NCBI RefSeq assembly: GCF_024159085.1
Contig: NZ_JAMZDE010000003.1
Coordinates: forward strand, 248,001-312,000
From: Idiomarina rhizosphaerae
GTDB taxonomy: Bacteria; Pseudomonadota; Gammaproteobacteria; Enterobacterales; Alteromonadaceae
Reading direction: 5' to 3'
DNA: 64,000 nucleotides
A program made the position numbers and the translations under genes. Positions 21,581 through 30,457 of the stretch are shown one piece after another (the first letter of the stretch is position 1; each line of letters begins with the position of its first letter). Below the pieces are notes generated by a model, which saw only the letters and a program-made list of their open reading frames with translations, ran no database searches and was not told the origin of the DNA.

Positions 21581-21610
21581 AGTCTAGGTGTCTCTCTTTC
21601 CCACTGTCAA
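21581..21610 (-). promoter_or_regulatory. Predicted sigma70 promoter of the dcw cluster (Pmra)
   Basis: A perfect TTGACA (21610-21605) and TAGACT (21586-21581) are spaced 18 bp on the minus strand. The expected start, about 21573, coincides with the first MraZ repeat. Confidence 0.75.
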
Positions 21611-21700
21611 GAAAAAACCTCTCTATTTGTCAGGCCTTGACGGTAAATTTACATTAAGCGGTTGATGCAACGCGTAAAATTATTTTTCCGTTAGAGCTCG

Positions 21701-21706
21701 TATAAT
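21701..21706 (+). promoter_or_regulatory. Possible -10 element of the GGDEF-EAL gene
   Basis: A perfect TATAAT lies 45 bp before the ATG. The matching -35 region (AATTAT at 17 bp) is poor, so this may be an activator-dependent promoter or a chance match in AT-rich DNA. Confidence 0.4.
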
Positions 21707-21750
21707 TTTTGTGCGATACTCATTTCAGTTTTGATGAGCAACGGTAATTA

Positions 21751-23889
21751 ATGAAACGCTACTTATTCGTTATTTTTGTCAGCTTCTGCATCCTGGTAAC
21801 CGGCGTTATCTGGTTTGCTGAGAATCAGCACTCGCAGGTAGTAGAGTCACGCAAACGAGTAGCTACCGAACGCTTAGGTAAACTCCGTGCCGCGCTGGAA
21901 GGTCAGATCAATTCCTCGTTAGCCACGGCTCGTGCGCTACAGGCCGAAATTAAGCTCTCACCAGACATTTCCCCGGAACGTTATCGACTACTAATGCAGG
22001 AATTGATTAGCGGTGATGCACCAATACGCCATGTAGCGTTAGCGCCTAACTTGATAATTGAGTTTGTATACCCGTTGGCTCCTAATAAAGCCGCACTGGG
22101 TTTTGATTACCGCACCTCACCGGCACAGTTCGAAAGCGTTCAGGAAGCCATTCAGAAAAAGCGAATTATTATTGATGGCCCGGTCAATTTAATACAAGGA
22201 GGCTGGGCGCTAATTGCCAGGGCTCCGGTTTTTATCAATGACAATAAGCTGTGGGGGATGATTGCTGTGGTCATTGATATAGGAGACTTGCTTGCCAGCA
22301 GTGGTCTGGACTCCGTAGACGATTACCTTTTCGCGTTAAAGAAAGAAAACGGCAATGGCGACCACCTGTTTGACTTCGGCGACGCTTCACTCTGGGACGA
22401 AGATTACGTCGCCATTGAAGTGGCAGTTTCAACCGGCAAGTGGATACTGGCTCTGGCTCCAAAAAATTCAGTTTGGGCCGGTCGCGGTAGCATTTATTGG
22501 ATCATTATTGTCGCCGGACTGCTGTTGTCCTTTTTAATGACCGCCTTTATGTACAATTTGGTGACGACGCAAAGCCGCCTGCGTTCGGCGCTTGTTACTA
22601 TTGACCATCAGGCGCATTTTGATTCGATTACTGATTTACCGAATCGTCGGGCTTTTGTCGACTACCTTGATCAACTTACCCAGAAAGGCCGGGAACAACA
22701 CTTTGCCATTCTATTCATCGACCTTGACCACTTTAAAGAAGTTAACGATAACCTTGGCCATGATGCTGGCGACGAACTATTAGTTTCAGTTTCTGACCGT
22801 TTACGAAACCAACTACGGGGTTCAGACTTCATTGCCCGTATTGGTGGTGATGAATTTGTTGTCGTTATTAACCGTTTTACCTCGCATCAAATAATTAATG
22901 ACCTTGCCAGCCAAATTAACCGGCAGTTAAGTGAGCCTTTCAACTTACGCCAGAACCAAATTCAAACCACCTGCAGCATAGGTATTGCGCTTTACCCTGA
23001 TGACGGCATCAAAGCCTCTGAACTATTAAAAAATGCCGATCTTGCGATGTACGCAGCAAAAACGGCAGGGCGACGCACGCATTACTTTTTTAACGACGAA
23101 TTAAGAGAGCAAACTGAACGCCAAAATGCCATTCATAAACGGATGCGTGAAGGCCTTAAGCGGCATGAGTTTTCTTTGGTTTATCAACCCATCATCGACT
23201 TCAGCACCGGTAAAATCAGTAAATGCGAAGCGCTGTTGCGCTGGCAGGATGAAGATGGAAACATGATTTCGCCCGCTGAATTCATTCCAGTTGCTGAACG
23301 TACAGGGCTTATTCATGAATTAGGGCAGTTTGTTCTGGAGCAAGCTTGCGTTGACTGGGCTGTCGTACACAAGTCTGGTTACCCCATTGAGGTCTCAATT
23401 AACCGCTCCGAACGTGAACTTAACGATATGGAGTCAGCCAAACGATGGCTGTCCTGCATCAGTCAGCATGGAATACCTAATACCAGCATAACCTTTGAAA
23501 TTACCGAGTCACTGTTAATGAGCAATAAACAGCGGCAATTACAAATTTTACATTATTTGCGGTCTCAGGGAGTGCAGTTGGCAATCGACGATTTTGGGAC
23601 CGGCTATTCCAGTATTAACTACCTGCAGCGGTATCCTGTGGATTATATAAAAATAGACCGTAGCTTTTTAAATCAGGCACCTCAAAACAAGGTGCAGGTA
23701 GCACTGCTGGATGCGTTGTTGCAGGTAGCCAGAGCTTTGGATATTAACGTTATTGCCGAGGGTGTTGAAACCCGGCAACAGTGGGAGTTACTGCAGCAAC
23801 AACGATGCGATTTTGCACAGGGCTACTTTATTAGTGAGCCATTGCCGCTTAATGAATTATTAAAATTTCTAAAAGACTGGCAGTTTTAA
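21751..23889 (+). CDS. Membrane-bound GGDEF-EAL protein (cyclic di-GMP synthesis and breakdown)
   Basis: 712 residues: membrane helix (about 3-23), a periplasmic sensor region of about 220 residues that resembles a CHASE domain, a second helix (about 247-271), then GGDEF and EAL domains. The diguanylate cyclase site IGGDEF (GGDEF at 365-369) is intact and preceded by RGSD, an inhibitory I-site. The phosphodiesterase site also looks complete: EAL at 493-495, the Asn of VSIN, FEITES, DDFGTGYSS, IKIDRSF and AEGVET. Either or both activities are possible. It is divergent from mraZ across 224 bp and ends about 10 bp from the 3' end of rnpB. The ligand of the sensor domain is unknown. Confidence 0.93.
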   Translation: MKRYLFVIFVSFCILVTGVIWFAENQHSQVVESRKRVATERLGKLRAALEGQINSSLATARALQAEIKLSPDISPERYRLLMQELISGDAPIRHVALAPNLIIEFVYPLAPNKAALGFDYRTSPAQFESVQEAIQKKRIIIDGPVNLIQGGWALIARAPVFINDNKLWGMIAVVIDIGDLLASSGLDSVDDYLFALKKENGNGDHLFDFGDASLWDEDYVAIEVAVSTGKWILALAPKNSVWAGRGSIYWIIIVAGLLLSFLMTAFMYNLVTTQSRLRSALVTIDHQAHFDSITDLPNRRAFVDYLDQLTQKGREQHFAILFIDLDHFKEVNDNLGHDAGDELLVSVSDRLRNQLRGSDFIARIGGDEFVVVINRFTSHQIINDLASQINRQLSEPFNLRQNQIQTTCSIGIALYPDDGIKASELLKNADLAMYAAKTAGRRTHYFFNDELREQTERQNAIHKRMREGLKRHEFSLVYQPIIDFSTGKISKCEALLRWQDEDGNMISPAEFIPVAERTGLIHELGQFVLEQACVDWAVVHKSGYPIEVSINRSERELNDMESAKRWLSCISQHGIPNTSITFEITESLLMSNKQRQLQILHYLRSQGVQLAIDDFGTGYSSINYLQRYPVDYIKIDRSFLNQAPQNKVQVALLDALLQVARALDINVIAEGVETRQQWELLQQQRCDFAQGYFISEPLPLNELLKFLKDWQF

Positions 23890-23899
23890 AACCCTAAGA

Positions 23900-24253
<354 letters not shown>

Positions 24254-24260
24254 GCGGGGG

Positions 24261-24289
24261 ATTCTACGCTGCAGCAGGCATTAACTCAA
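24261..24289 (-). promoter_or_regulatory. Predicted promoter of rnpB
   Basis: TTGAGT (24289-24284) and TAGAAT (24266-24261) with a 17 bp spacer, lying just after the rsmI stop codon. The stretch between -10 and start is CCCCCGCG, a GC-rich discriminator typical of growth-rate-controlled stable RNA promoters. Confidence 0.7.
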
Positions 24290-24297
24290 TCTTTGTT

Positions 24298-25152
24298 TCA
24301 CTCATTATTTTTATTCTCAAGCGCCCACTGGTAGAGTTCATTTTTTCGTTCATCGTGAATTTTTGCGGTCATAGCTGCCGCCTTTTTTAACGGCAACTCT
24401 TCTAGTAACAGTAGTAACGTGCGCTTAGCCGCTTCTCCCGGACCGTCACGAACATCGGCTTCCGACTGCGCAGGTGCTATTAGCAAAACCATTTCGCCGC
24501 GCTGTTGGTTCGTATCGTCGGTTAAAACCTGCAACAATTCAGCCGCAGTGCCATTTAAGTAAGTTTCAAACTGCTTAGTCAGCTCGCGCGCAAGCACTAT
24601 CTGCCGGCCACTGCCTAAAACCACATTCATGTCAGCCAGCGTATGCAAAATTCGATGAGGGCTTTCATACACCACAACAGTTCGGGGTTCGATTTTCAGA
24701 GCCTCCAGCTTTGCACGACGTTGCTGCGGCTTTGATGGCAAAAAGCCTTCAAAAGCAAAGCGGTCTGTTGGTAACCCGGCTGCAGACAGAGCAACCGTAA
24801 CAGCACAGGCACCGGGTAACGCAATAACCTTCAACCCACGCTCCCGACAACGATGCACCAAAACATAACCAGGGTCATTGATAAGTGGCGTACCTGCGTC
24901 ACTGACTAACGCCAGCGAATCACCTTGCAGCAAACGTTCGATAACCGCGTCCACACGCTGTGTCTCATTATGTTCATGCAGCGCGAATACATCATTTTGT
25001 ATACCATAATGCTGCATTAGCTTGCGTGTGTGTCTAGTATCTTCCGCTGCAATGGCTGCAACTTCAGCCAAGGTTTTAACTGCTCTTTCCGTTATATCGC
25101 CTAAATTACCGATAGGTGTCGGTACAATATAAAGAATGCCCTGCTCTGTCAT
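24298..25152 (-). CDS. rsmI: 16S rRNA (cytidine-1402-2'-O)-methyltransferase RsmI
   Basis: Tetrapyrrole-methylase-fold enzyme that 2'-O-methylates C1402 of 16S rRNA, completing the m4Cm made with RsmH. The motifs LYIVPTPIGNLGDIT near the start, AAEDTRHTRKLM and ALVSDAGTPLINDPGY are diagnostic. I use the ATG at 25152 (MTEQGILYIVPTP), 284 residues; the open frame extends 90 bases further but without family similarity. It is divergent from lpoA, the standard arrangement. Confidence 0.98.
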   Translation of the reverse strand: MTEQGILYIVPTPIGNLGDITERAVKTLAEVAAIAAEDTRHTRKLMQHYGIQNDVFALHEHNETQRVDAVIERLLQGDSLALVSDAGTPLINDPGYVLVHRCRERGLKVIALPGACAVTVALSAAGLPTDRFAFEGFLPSKPQQRRAKLEALKIEPRTVVVYESPHRILHTLADMNVVLGSGRQIVLARELTKQFETYLNGTAAELLQVLTDDTNQQRGEMVLLIAPAQSEADVRDGPGEAAKRTLLLLLEELPLKKAAAMTAKIHDERKNELYQWALENKNNE

Positions 25153-25165
25153 AATCAGTCTCTGT

Positions 25166-25194
25166 TTGTTTCCAACGTCAATGCCGTTTATAGT
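25166..25194 (+). promoter_or_regulatory. Predicted promoter of lpoA operon
   Basis: TTGTTT (25166-25171) and TATAGT (25189-25194) with a 17 bp spacer in the rsmI-lpoA gap, ending 33 bp before the GTG start. Confidence 0.55.
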
Positions 25195-25227
25195 ATCACC
25201 GAACAGGCACCAAAGCGGAACCTTACA

Positions 25228-27111
25228 GTGTTTAGAACTCATTCATTTGTACTTTTAGCTCTAATGGCATTACTGGTATTAACCCAGTGTACCTCGGCAC
25301 CTGACCGTTCAACGAAGGGCCCGGCAGAGGCTGTCGATGTCGCTGATCAGGAATTAAGCTTAACAGAAGAAAAGTCAGCCAGGGACTGGTTACAGGAAGC
25401 CGATGCAGCAGCAAATGAAGTTGAGCAACACTCGGCTTTAATAAGAGCCGCTAATGCTTTTCAAAATGAACAACAGTGGCAACAGGCGGCCACTATTCTT
25501 GCGCAGTTAGCTCCGCAAAAAATTACTCATCACAGTCAGAAATATTACCGCCTGGCAAAAGCCCGTTGGGCCGCAGAACAGAAAATCTGGGCAAAGGTAA
25601 TAGAAGAGCTAGAAGATGTAGCCACTCAGTTTAATCAACGAGAATTTCGCGTTCTTAGTTTGCAATTACTTTCACAGGCAGCTTATCAGCAACAAGACTA
25701 CTGGCAGTCGCTAGTCTGGCAAGTTGATGCCCAGCGCTTTGCCGAACAGCGGAATACCGATACAGTCTGGTCCATTGCACGCCGGATTAAACAATCAGAG
25801 CTGCCGCAGCAGCGGCCTAACGATTTAGCCCTGGCGGGTTGGTGGCGATTGGTCGATTATCATCATCAGGCAATGACTCGCCCTGATAATCTGACATCAT
25901 ACTTAAATCAGTGGCAACAAAGCTTCCCAAACCATGAAGCCGCTACTCTGGTCGAAGCCTGGCTTGAGCCATCATTAAAGCCATCAGAACTTGAACCGGA
26001 AGCCGAACAGGCATCCCCGGAACCCACCCTCGCGGTATTATTGCCATTATCCGGCCGCTATAAGCAACAAGGCCAGGCTGTGCGTGACGGTGTTATCGCC
26101 CGCACCGGCGAAATGAAAAACCTAAGAGTTGTCTTTATAGACAGCGAAGCGGGCGACATTGAGTCTCAGCAAAAGCGAATAGAGGAACTGAGCCCCGTAG
26201 GAATTATTGGCCCACTCTTAAAAGACAAGGTAGCCGCGTGGTCAGCACAACCTATTACGGGTATTCCTCAAGTTTATCTTAATCAGATTGACGATGAAGC
26301 AACACAAAATTCATTAACCAATATTTTTTTCGCACTAAGCCCTGAGAGTGAAGCTGAGCAAGCTGCGCAGAAAATTAACAAGCAATTCCCCGGTTCAAAA
26401 AGTGCACTGGTAATTACTGCGGATGGCTCCAGCGGCCGCAGAATGGTTGATGCCTTCACCTCCAGTTGGGAAAATGAGCAGGCTGAACAGCCCACTATCT
26501 CCTATTTTTCTGAACGCGAAGATATGAAGGCTACGGTCGAACGGTCACTGGGGTTAACGGACAGTCAGCAGCGTATTCGCGCAGTTAAAATTGCCGCGGG
26601 AAAAATTATTGTCGATGCACAGGAACGCAGCCGAAGAGACATTAGTGCTATTTACCTGCCTGGCAATCTACAACAGACACGTCTGTTAAAACCCTTTATT
26701 GATGTCAGCGTTTCGCCATTTGCAGAACCTATTCCTGTTTATGCCAGCTCGGCTACCCATGAACTCAAAAATCGTTTAGGTGACTCAGATCTTAATGGCA
26801 TTATTTTTTCAGATATTCCCTGGTTAATAGAGAATTCAGGTAAAAACATACTTCTAAGTCAATGGCTTGAATTGCGAAATGGGTGGGGGCTGTCGCTAGC
26901 GCGCTTAACCGCTATGGGATACGACAGCGTATCCTTGATTCAACGACTTGAGATGATGAACCGCATGCCCGGATTGGTTTGGTCGGGTTTAAGTGGTGAA
27001 CTGCACATTGATAATTCAGTTGTTCAGCGGAAGCTTATTTGGGCTACCTTTAGTGAAGGAGAAATCACCTTAGCTAAGGAAGCAGACAATGCAGGAAGTC
27101 GTTACCGGTAA
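25228..27111 (+). CDS. lpoA: Outer-membrane lipoprotein activator of PBP1A (LpoA)
   Basis: LpoA reaches from the outer membrane to stimulate the PBP1A synthase. 627 residues: signal peptide ending in a lipobox LTQC (Cys about 21), an N-terminal TPR-like helical domain (about 40-240), a proline/glutamate linker (about 252-268), then a periplasmic binding-protein-like C-domain starting TLAVLLPLSGRYKQQGQAVR. The start is a GTG at 25228 with GCGGAA nearby; no ATG upstream fits the signal peptide. First gene of lpoA-yraN-diaA-dolP. Confidence 0.94.
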   Translation: MFRTHSFVLLALMALLVLTQCTSAPDRSTKGPAEAVDVADQELSLTEEKSARDWLQEADAAANEVEQHSALIRAANAFQNEQQWQQAATILAQLAPQKITHHSQKYYRLAKARWAAEQKIWAKVIEELEDVATQFNQREFRVLSLQLLSQAAYQQQDYWQSLVWQVDAQRFAEQRNTDTVWSIARRIKQSELPQQRPNDLALAGWWRLVDYHHQAMTRPDNLTSYLNQWQQSFPNHEAATLVEAWLEPSLKPSELEPEAEQASPEPTLAVLLPLSGRYKQQGQAVRDGVIARTGEMKNLRVVFIDSEAGDIESQQKRIEELSPVGIIGPLLKDKVAAWSAQPITGIPQVYLNQIDDEATQNSLTNIFFALSPESEAEQAAQKINKQFPGSKSALVITADGSSGRRMVDAFTSSWENEQAEQPTISYFSEREDMKATVERSLGLTDSQQRIRAVKIAAGKIIVDAQERSRRDISAIYLPGNLQQTRLLKPFIDVSVSPFAEPIPVYASSATHELKNRLGDSDLNGIIFSDIPWLIENSGKNILLSQWLELRNGWGLSLARLTAMGYDSVSLIQRLEMMNRMPGLVWSGLSGELHIDNSVVQRKLIWATFSEGEITLAKEADNAGSRYR

Positions 27112-27439
27112 GCGCGCTGAATTACTTTCAGCCGAGTTTCTGAAGAAAAATAACCTTACAATTATTTGCAAAAATTACCGTATTGACGGTGGTGAAATTG
27201 ATATCATAGCCCGAGACGGTCATTACTGGGTGTTTTGCGAGGTTAAGTTCCGGGACGATGAGAATTTTGCAGCGGTTATCGAACAAATTCGCCCGCAGCA
27301 ATGTCGCCGAATTCGATACACCGCTCGCCACTACTTACTCAGTAATAATATCGATGAACATACTGCAGCTATGCGTTTCGACGTAATTGCAATAGTAGGT
27401 CAGCCAACAAAAATTGAATGGTTTAAGGACGCATTCTGA
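27089..27439 (+). CDS. yraN: UPF0102 (YraN) family protein, endonuclease-like fold
   Basis: 116-residue protein with the restriction-endonuclease-like core typical of UPF0102: GKRAELLSAEFL, then the DGGEIDIIARD and VFCEVKFRDDENF segments that supply the D, E and K of the putative metal site. No biochemical role is settled for the family. Its start overlaps lpoA by 23 bases, and diaA begins two bases after its stop. Confidence 0.9.
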   Translation: MQEVVTGKRAELLSAEFLKKNNLTIICKNYRIDGGEIDIIARDGHYWVFCEVKFRDDENFAAVIEQIRPQQCRRIRYTARHYLLSNNIDEHTAAMRFDVIAIVGQPTKIEWFKDAF

Positions 27440-27441
27440 TT

Positions 27442-27984
27442 ATGAATGACGAATTGATTAAGGCGCTTTTTACAGAAAGCATACAGACACAAATTTCAGC
27501 GGTGGAAAGCCTGACCGATGAGATGGCCGCAACGGTTGAACTGTTGGTGGCTAATTTGTTGAATGGCCAGCGTGTCTTTTGCTGCGGCGACCGTACGACA
27601 GGAATCGTTGCACAGCACTTTGCAAACCTCATGACCGAAGGCATGAAATTAGAACGTCCTCCCTTTCCAGTACTGGCATTGGCTCTTGGCAAGCAAAAGC
27701 AACTTGCGGCACTCGGTCAAGCCGGTGATATTCTACTGGTCATAGCTGACAACCAGGAGAATGAGGAGTTGGCATCGGTTATGGAAACAGCTATTAGCCG
27801 CGATATGCTTATTATTGCTTTAACCGGCGAGGGCAACGATTCTGTTTCCGGGTTACTAGGTGCTAATGATATCGAATTAAGGGCGCCCAGTTTAAATCCA
27901 GCTCGTATATTAGAAACTCAGCTGTTTATTGTCCACGGCTTATGTGAACAAATTGAAAACACGATCTTTCCGCAGGAGCACTGA
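27442..27984 (+). CDS. diaA: SIS-domain DnaA-binding protein DiaA
   Basis: 180 residues forming one SIS (sugar isomerase) domain, related to phosphoheptose isomerase GmhA. In E. coli DiaA is a tetramer that binds DnaA and promotes timely initiation at oriC. Position in lpoA-yraN-diaA-dolP supports DiaA over GmhA. The segment usually rich in small residues reads VFCCGDRTTGIVAQHFANLM, somewhat unlike the GNGGSAADA of catalytic isomerases, which also favours a non-enzymatic role. Confidence 0.85.
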   Translation: MNDELIKALFTESIQTQISAVESLTDEMAATVELLVANLLNGQRVFCCGDRTTGIVAQHFANLMTEGMKLERPPFPVLALALGKQKQLAALGQAGDILLVIADNQENEELASVMETAISRDMLIIALTGEGNDSVSGLLGANDIELRAPSLNPARILETQLFIVHGLCEQIENTIFPQEH

Positions 27985-27989
27985 AGCGT

Positions 27990-28565
27990 ATGACTTTATC
28001 TAGAACTTTTTTACCCGTCATTTTTATCAGTTTGTTAAGTTTACAGGGCTGCGCCGCAGTTGCTGTCGGAGCTGCCGCAGTAGGAATATCTTCAGCTACT
28101 GATCCGCGGACAATTGGAACACAAGTGGATGATCAGACTATCGAATTGAAAGCTAACGCTAAATTGGGAAATGACGAACAACTTGAAGATGCCCGCGTGG
28201 TCGCTATCAGCTACGATACTAATGTTCTTTTGGTTGGCCAGGTTCCAAGCGAAGCTCTGAAAAGAAGAGCTGAAGAGATCATCAAAGACACTAACGGTAT
28301 CAATAAAATTTTCAATCAGCTGCGTATTGGCTCTAAGGCATCGGCAGCCGTGCGCGCCGGGGATAGCTGGATAACCAGCAAAATTAAGCTCAAGTTTGCT
28401 AATAATAAATCTATAGATGCAACTAATATCAAAGTAGTGACAGAGAACGCTGAGGTATTTTTACTAGGTCATGTAAGCGCGATTGAGGCAGATGCTGCGG
28501 TAGAAGTTGCCAGAAACGTAGATGGCGTTGAGCGGGTAATTAAAGCACTAACCATTAAGCGTTAG
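27990..28565 (+). CDS. dolP: BON-domain outer-membrane lipoprotein DolP
   Basis: 191 residues with a lipoprotein signal (LLSLQGC, Cys about 21) and two BON domains (about 47-113 and 121-190). DolP (YraP) binds anionic phospholipids at the division site and supports outer-membrane integrity. Its 3' end lies within a strong hairpin that includes the stop codon. In E. coli this gene is under sigma-E control; I did not find a clear sigma-E promoter here. Confidence 0.9.
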   Translation: MTLSRTFLPVIFISLLSLQGCAAVAVGAAAVGISSATDPRTIGTQVDDQTIELKANAKLGNDEQLEDARVVAISYDTNVLLVGQVPSEALKRRAEEIIKDTNGINKIFNQLRIGSKASAAVRAGDSWITSKIKLKFANNKSIDATNIKVVTENAEVFLLGHVSAIEADAAVEVARNVDGVERVIKALTIKR

Positions 28566-28571
28566 TGCTTT
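28542..28571. terminator. Bidirectional hairpin between dolP and sspB
   Basis: AAAGCACTAAC and GTTAGTGCTTT form a perfect 11 bp stem around CATTAAGC; the dolP stop codon is inside the right arm. The plus-strand tail is TTTGTATTGTT. It lies between two convergent genes and should terminate both. Confidence 0.75.
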
Positions 28572-28577
28572 GTATTG

Positions 28578-28988
28578 TTACTTAACTACTTTTAGGTTGG
28601 GCTTTTTCTTTGCTGATTTTTGCTCAGCATCGTCACTACCCTTATCTTCTTCATCAAGCTCAGGCATTTTATCCAGCTCGGGTTCGGCCTCAAACATCGC
28701 TCCAGCACCGTTCTCACGAGCATAGATTGCTAAAGCCGCCGTCATAGGCACAATCACCTGCATTGGCTGTCCACCAAAGCGCGCGTTAAAGCGAACTTCA
28801 TGGTCAGCCAGTTGCAGCCCCTGAACCGCCGTCGGAGAAATATTGAGTACAATTTGCCCCTCACTAACAAAATTCTGGGGCACAACGGTTCCCACAATAG
28901 TTGCATCAACCACCAAGTGTGGAGTCAGATCGTTATCAACTATCCACTCGTACAATGCACGCAGCAGATAAGGTCTTTTCGGCGTCAT
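28578..28988 (-). CDS. sspB: ClpXP adaptor SspB
   Basis: SspB delivers ssrA-tagged peptides to the ClpXP protease. 136 residues: substrate-binding domain (about 1-105), an acidic flexible linker, and the C-terminal ClpX-binding tail KKPNLKVVK, equivalent to the LRVVK motif in E. coli. It is 26 bp downstream of sspA and shares its transcript. Confidence 0.96.
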   Translation of the reverse strand: MTPKRPYLLRALYEWIVDNDLTPHLVVDATIVGTVVPQNFVSEGQIVLNISPTAVQGLQLADHEVRFNARFGGQPMQVIVPMTAALAIYARENGAGAMFEAEPELDKMPELDEEDKGSDDAEQKSAKKKPNLKVVK

Positions 28989-29014
28989 AGTAAAACTCCT
29001 CGACGTCGATGAAA

Positions 29015-29638
29015 TTAATTACGCGCGAGTTCTTTCTCTTCTTCTGTTAAAGAGTCCTGGAACGTTTTGCGTTCAAACAGGCGTACCATATATTGCTTTA
29101 TTTCTTTTGCGCCCTGACCTTCTAAATCGATACCGTAGGCTGGCAAACGCCAAAGCAGAGGAGCCAAATAACAATCAACCAGACTAAATTCTTCGCTCAT
29201 AAAATACGGTGTATCTGCAAAAATAGGAGCCAGAGAAAGAATACCTTCTTTCAGTTCCTGCCTTGCCTGAGCGTCATTTTTTTGGATCTTTTCAGCCAGG
29301 CTATACCAGTCGCGCTCAATTCGGTACATCATTAAACGGCTCGTTCCACGAGCAACTGGGTAAACAGGCATTAAAGGAGGATGCGGGAAACGCTCGTCCA
29401 AGTATTCCATAATAATTTGAGCGTTATAAAGCACAAGCTCACGGTCAACCAGAGTGGGTTTAGCCTCTGGGTACGGATTAAGCTGTAACAAATCCTCCGG
29501 CGTACTTTCGTCGGTCACATAGGTAATTTCGACCCCAACACCTTTCTCAGCTAACACCAGACGTACCTGATGACTCTTTAAGTCATCCTTTCCTGAATAT
29601 AACGTCATTACTGAGCGTTTATTTGCTGCAACAGCCAT
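29015..29638 (-). CDS. sspA: Stringent starvation protein A (RNA polymerase-associated, GST fold)
   Basis: 207 residues with a thioredoxin-like N-domain and helical GST C-domain. SspA binds the sigma70-RNA polymerase holoenzyme and affects stationary-phase and acid-stress genes; it is not a working glutathione transferase. The start has GGAGAAAGGA just upstream. A terminator follows petC in the 84 bp gap before it, so sspAB may have a promoter inside the petC end. Confidence 0.95.
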   Translation of the reverse strand: MAVAANKRSVMTLYSGKDDLKSHQVRLVLAEKGVGVEITYVTDESTPEDLLQLNPYPEAKPTLVDRELVLYNAQIIMEYLDERFPHPPLMPVYPVARGTSRLMMYRIERDWYSLAEKIQKNDAQARQELKEGILSLAPIFADTPYFMSEEFSLVDCYLAPLLWRLPAYGIDLEGQGAKEIKQYMVRLFERKTFQDSLTEEEKELARN

Positions 29639-29665
29639 TCCTTTCTCCAGATAATATCAACGGCA

Positions 29666-29687
29666 AAAGGGTGGCAAGCCACCCTTT
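29666..29687 (-). terminator. Terminator after petABC
   Basis: Minus strand AAAGGGTGG-CTTG-CCACCCTTTT: a perfect 9 bp stem, four-base loop and short U run, 36 bp after the petC stop and 28 bp before sspA. Confidence 0.7.
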
Positions 29688-29722
29688 GTTAAGTCGTTGT
29701 CTAACAGACTGATAAGCCCCGA

Positions 29723-30457
29723 TTATTTCAGGTCTTTCCAAAACTCTTTTTTCAGTAACCATGCCAAAATGGTGAATACCAGCAGGAAACCAAAAACAAA
29801 CCAACCAATGCGACGTTGTTCTAACAACATAGGTTCTCCGGTATAAACCAGAAACGCGGTTAAGTCCAACATAGCTTGATCATATTCACTTTCGGATAAA
29901 CGCCCGCTGCCATCGGTTTCAATCCCGACGTACACGTCTTCCATTTCACCGTCTATCAGGCGTTCTTCATAAGTCTTCTCAGGAAGCCCCTGAAGCTCTT
30001 GCAATACATGGGGCATTCCGACATTTGGGAAGACCGCATTATTGACACCGAAAGGACGGCTGTCATCTTTATAGAATGAACGTAAATAAGTATAAATCCA
30101 GTCGGCTCCGCGTACACGGGCTACGTTAGTCAGATCGGGTACCGCGGTACCAAACCAGTTCGCTGCTGACTCAGGATTCATATTGTTGGTGATCCTGTCA
30201 CCGGCTTTGTTGCCGGTAAACTGCAAGTTCTCTTCGCCTAACTCCTGCGGAATACCAAGATCCTCAAAAGTGCGGTTATAACGATGGTACTGCAGTTGGT
30301 GGCAACCCAGACAGTAGTTCATGTATAACTGCGCGCCGCGCTGCAGTGAGGCTTTATCGTGTAAATCGACTTCGGCCTTATCCAAGGGAACTTCAGGGCC
30401 CGCCGCAAATACAAGCGACGGAACCAAAGTTACAAGAGCGATTAACAATTTTTTCAT
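29723..30457 (-). CDS. petC: Ubiquinol-cytochrome c reductase, cytochrome c1 subunit
   Basis: Haem-carrying subunit of the bc1 complex that passes electrons to soluble cytochrome c. 244 residues: signal peptide (about 1-19, cleaved after VFA), the c-type haem site CLGCH at about 51-55, and a C-terminal membrane anchor (GWFVFGFLLVFTILAWLL). It overlaps petB by four bases (ATGA). Confidence 0.97.
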   Translation of the reverse strand: MKKLLIALVTLVPSLVFAAGPEVPLDKAEVDLHDKASLQRGAQLYMNYCLGCHQLQYHRYNRTFEDLGIPQELGEENLQFTGNKAGDRITNNMNPESAANWFGTAVPDLTNVARVRGADWIYTYLRSFYKDDSRPFGVNNAVFPNVGMPHVLQELQGLPEKTYEERLIDGEMEDVYVGIETDGSGRLSESEYDQAMLDLTAFLVYTGEPMLLEQRRIGWFVFGFLLVFTILAWLLKKEFWKDLK

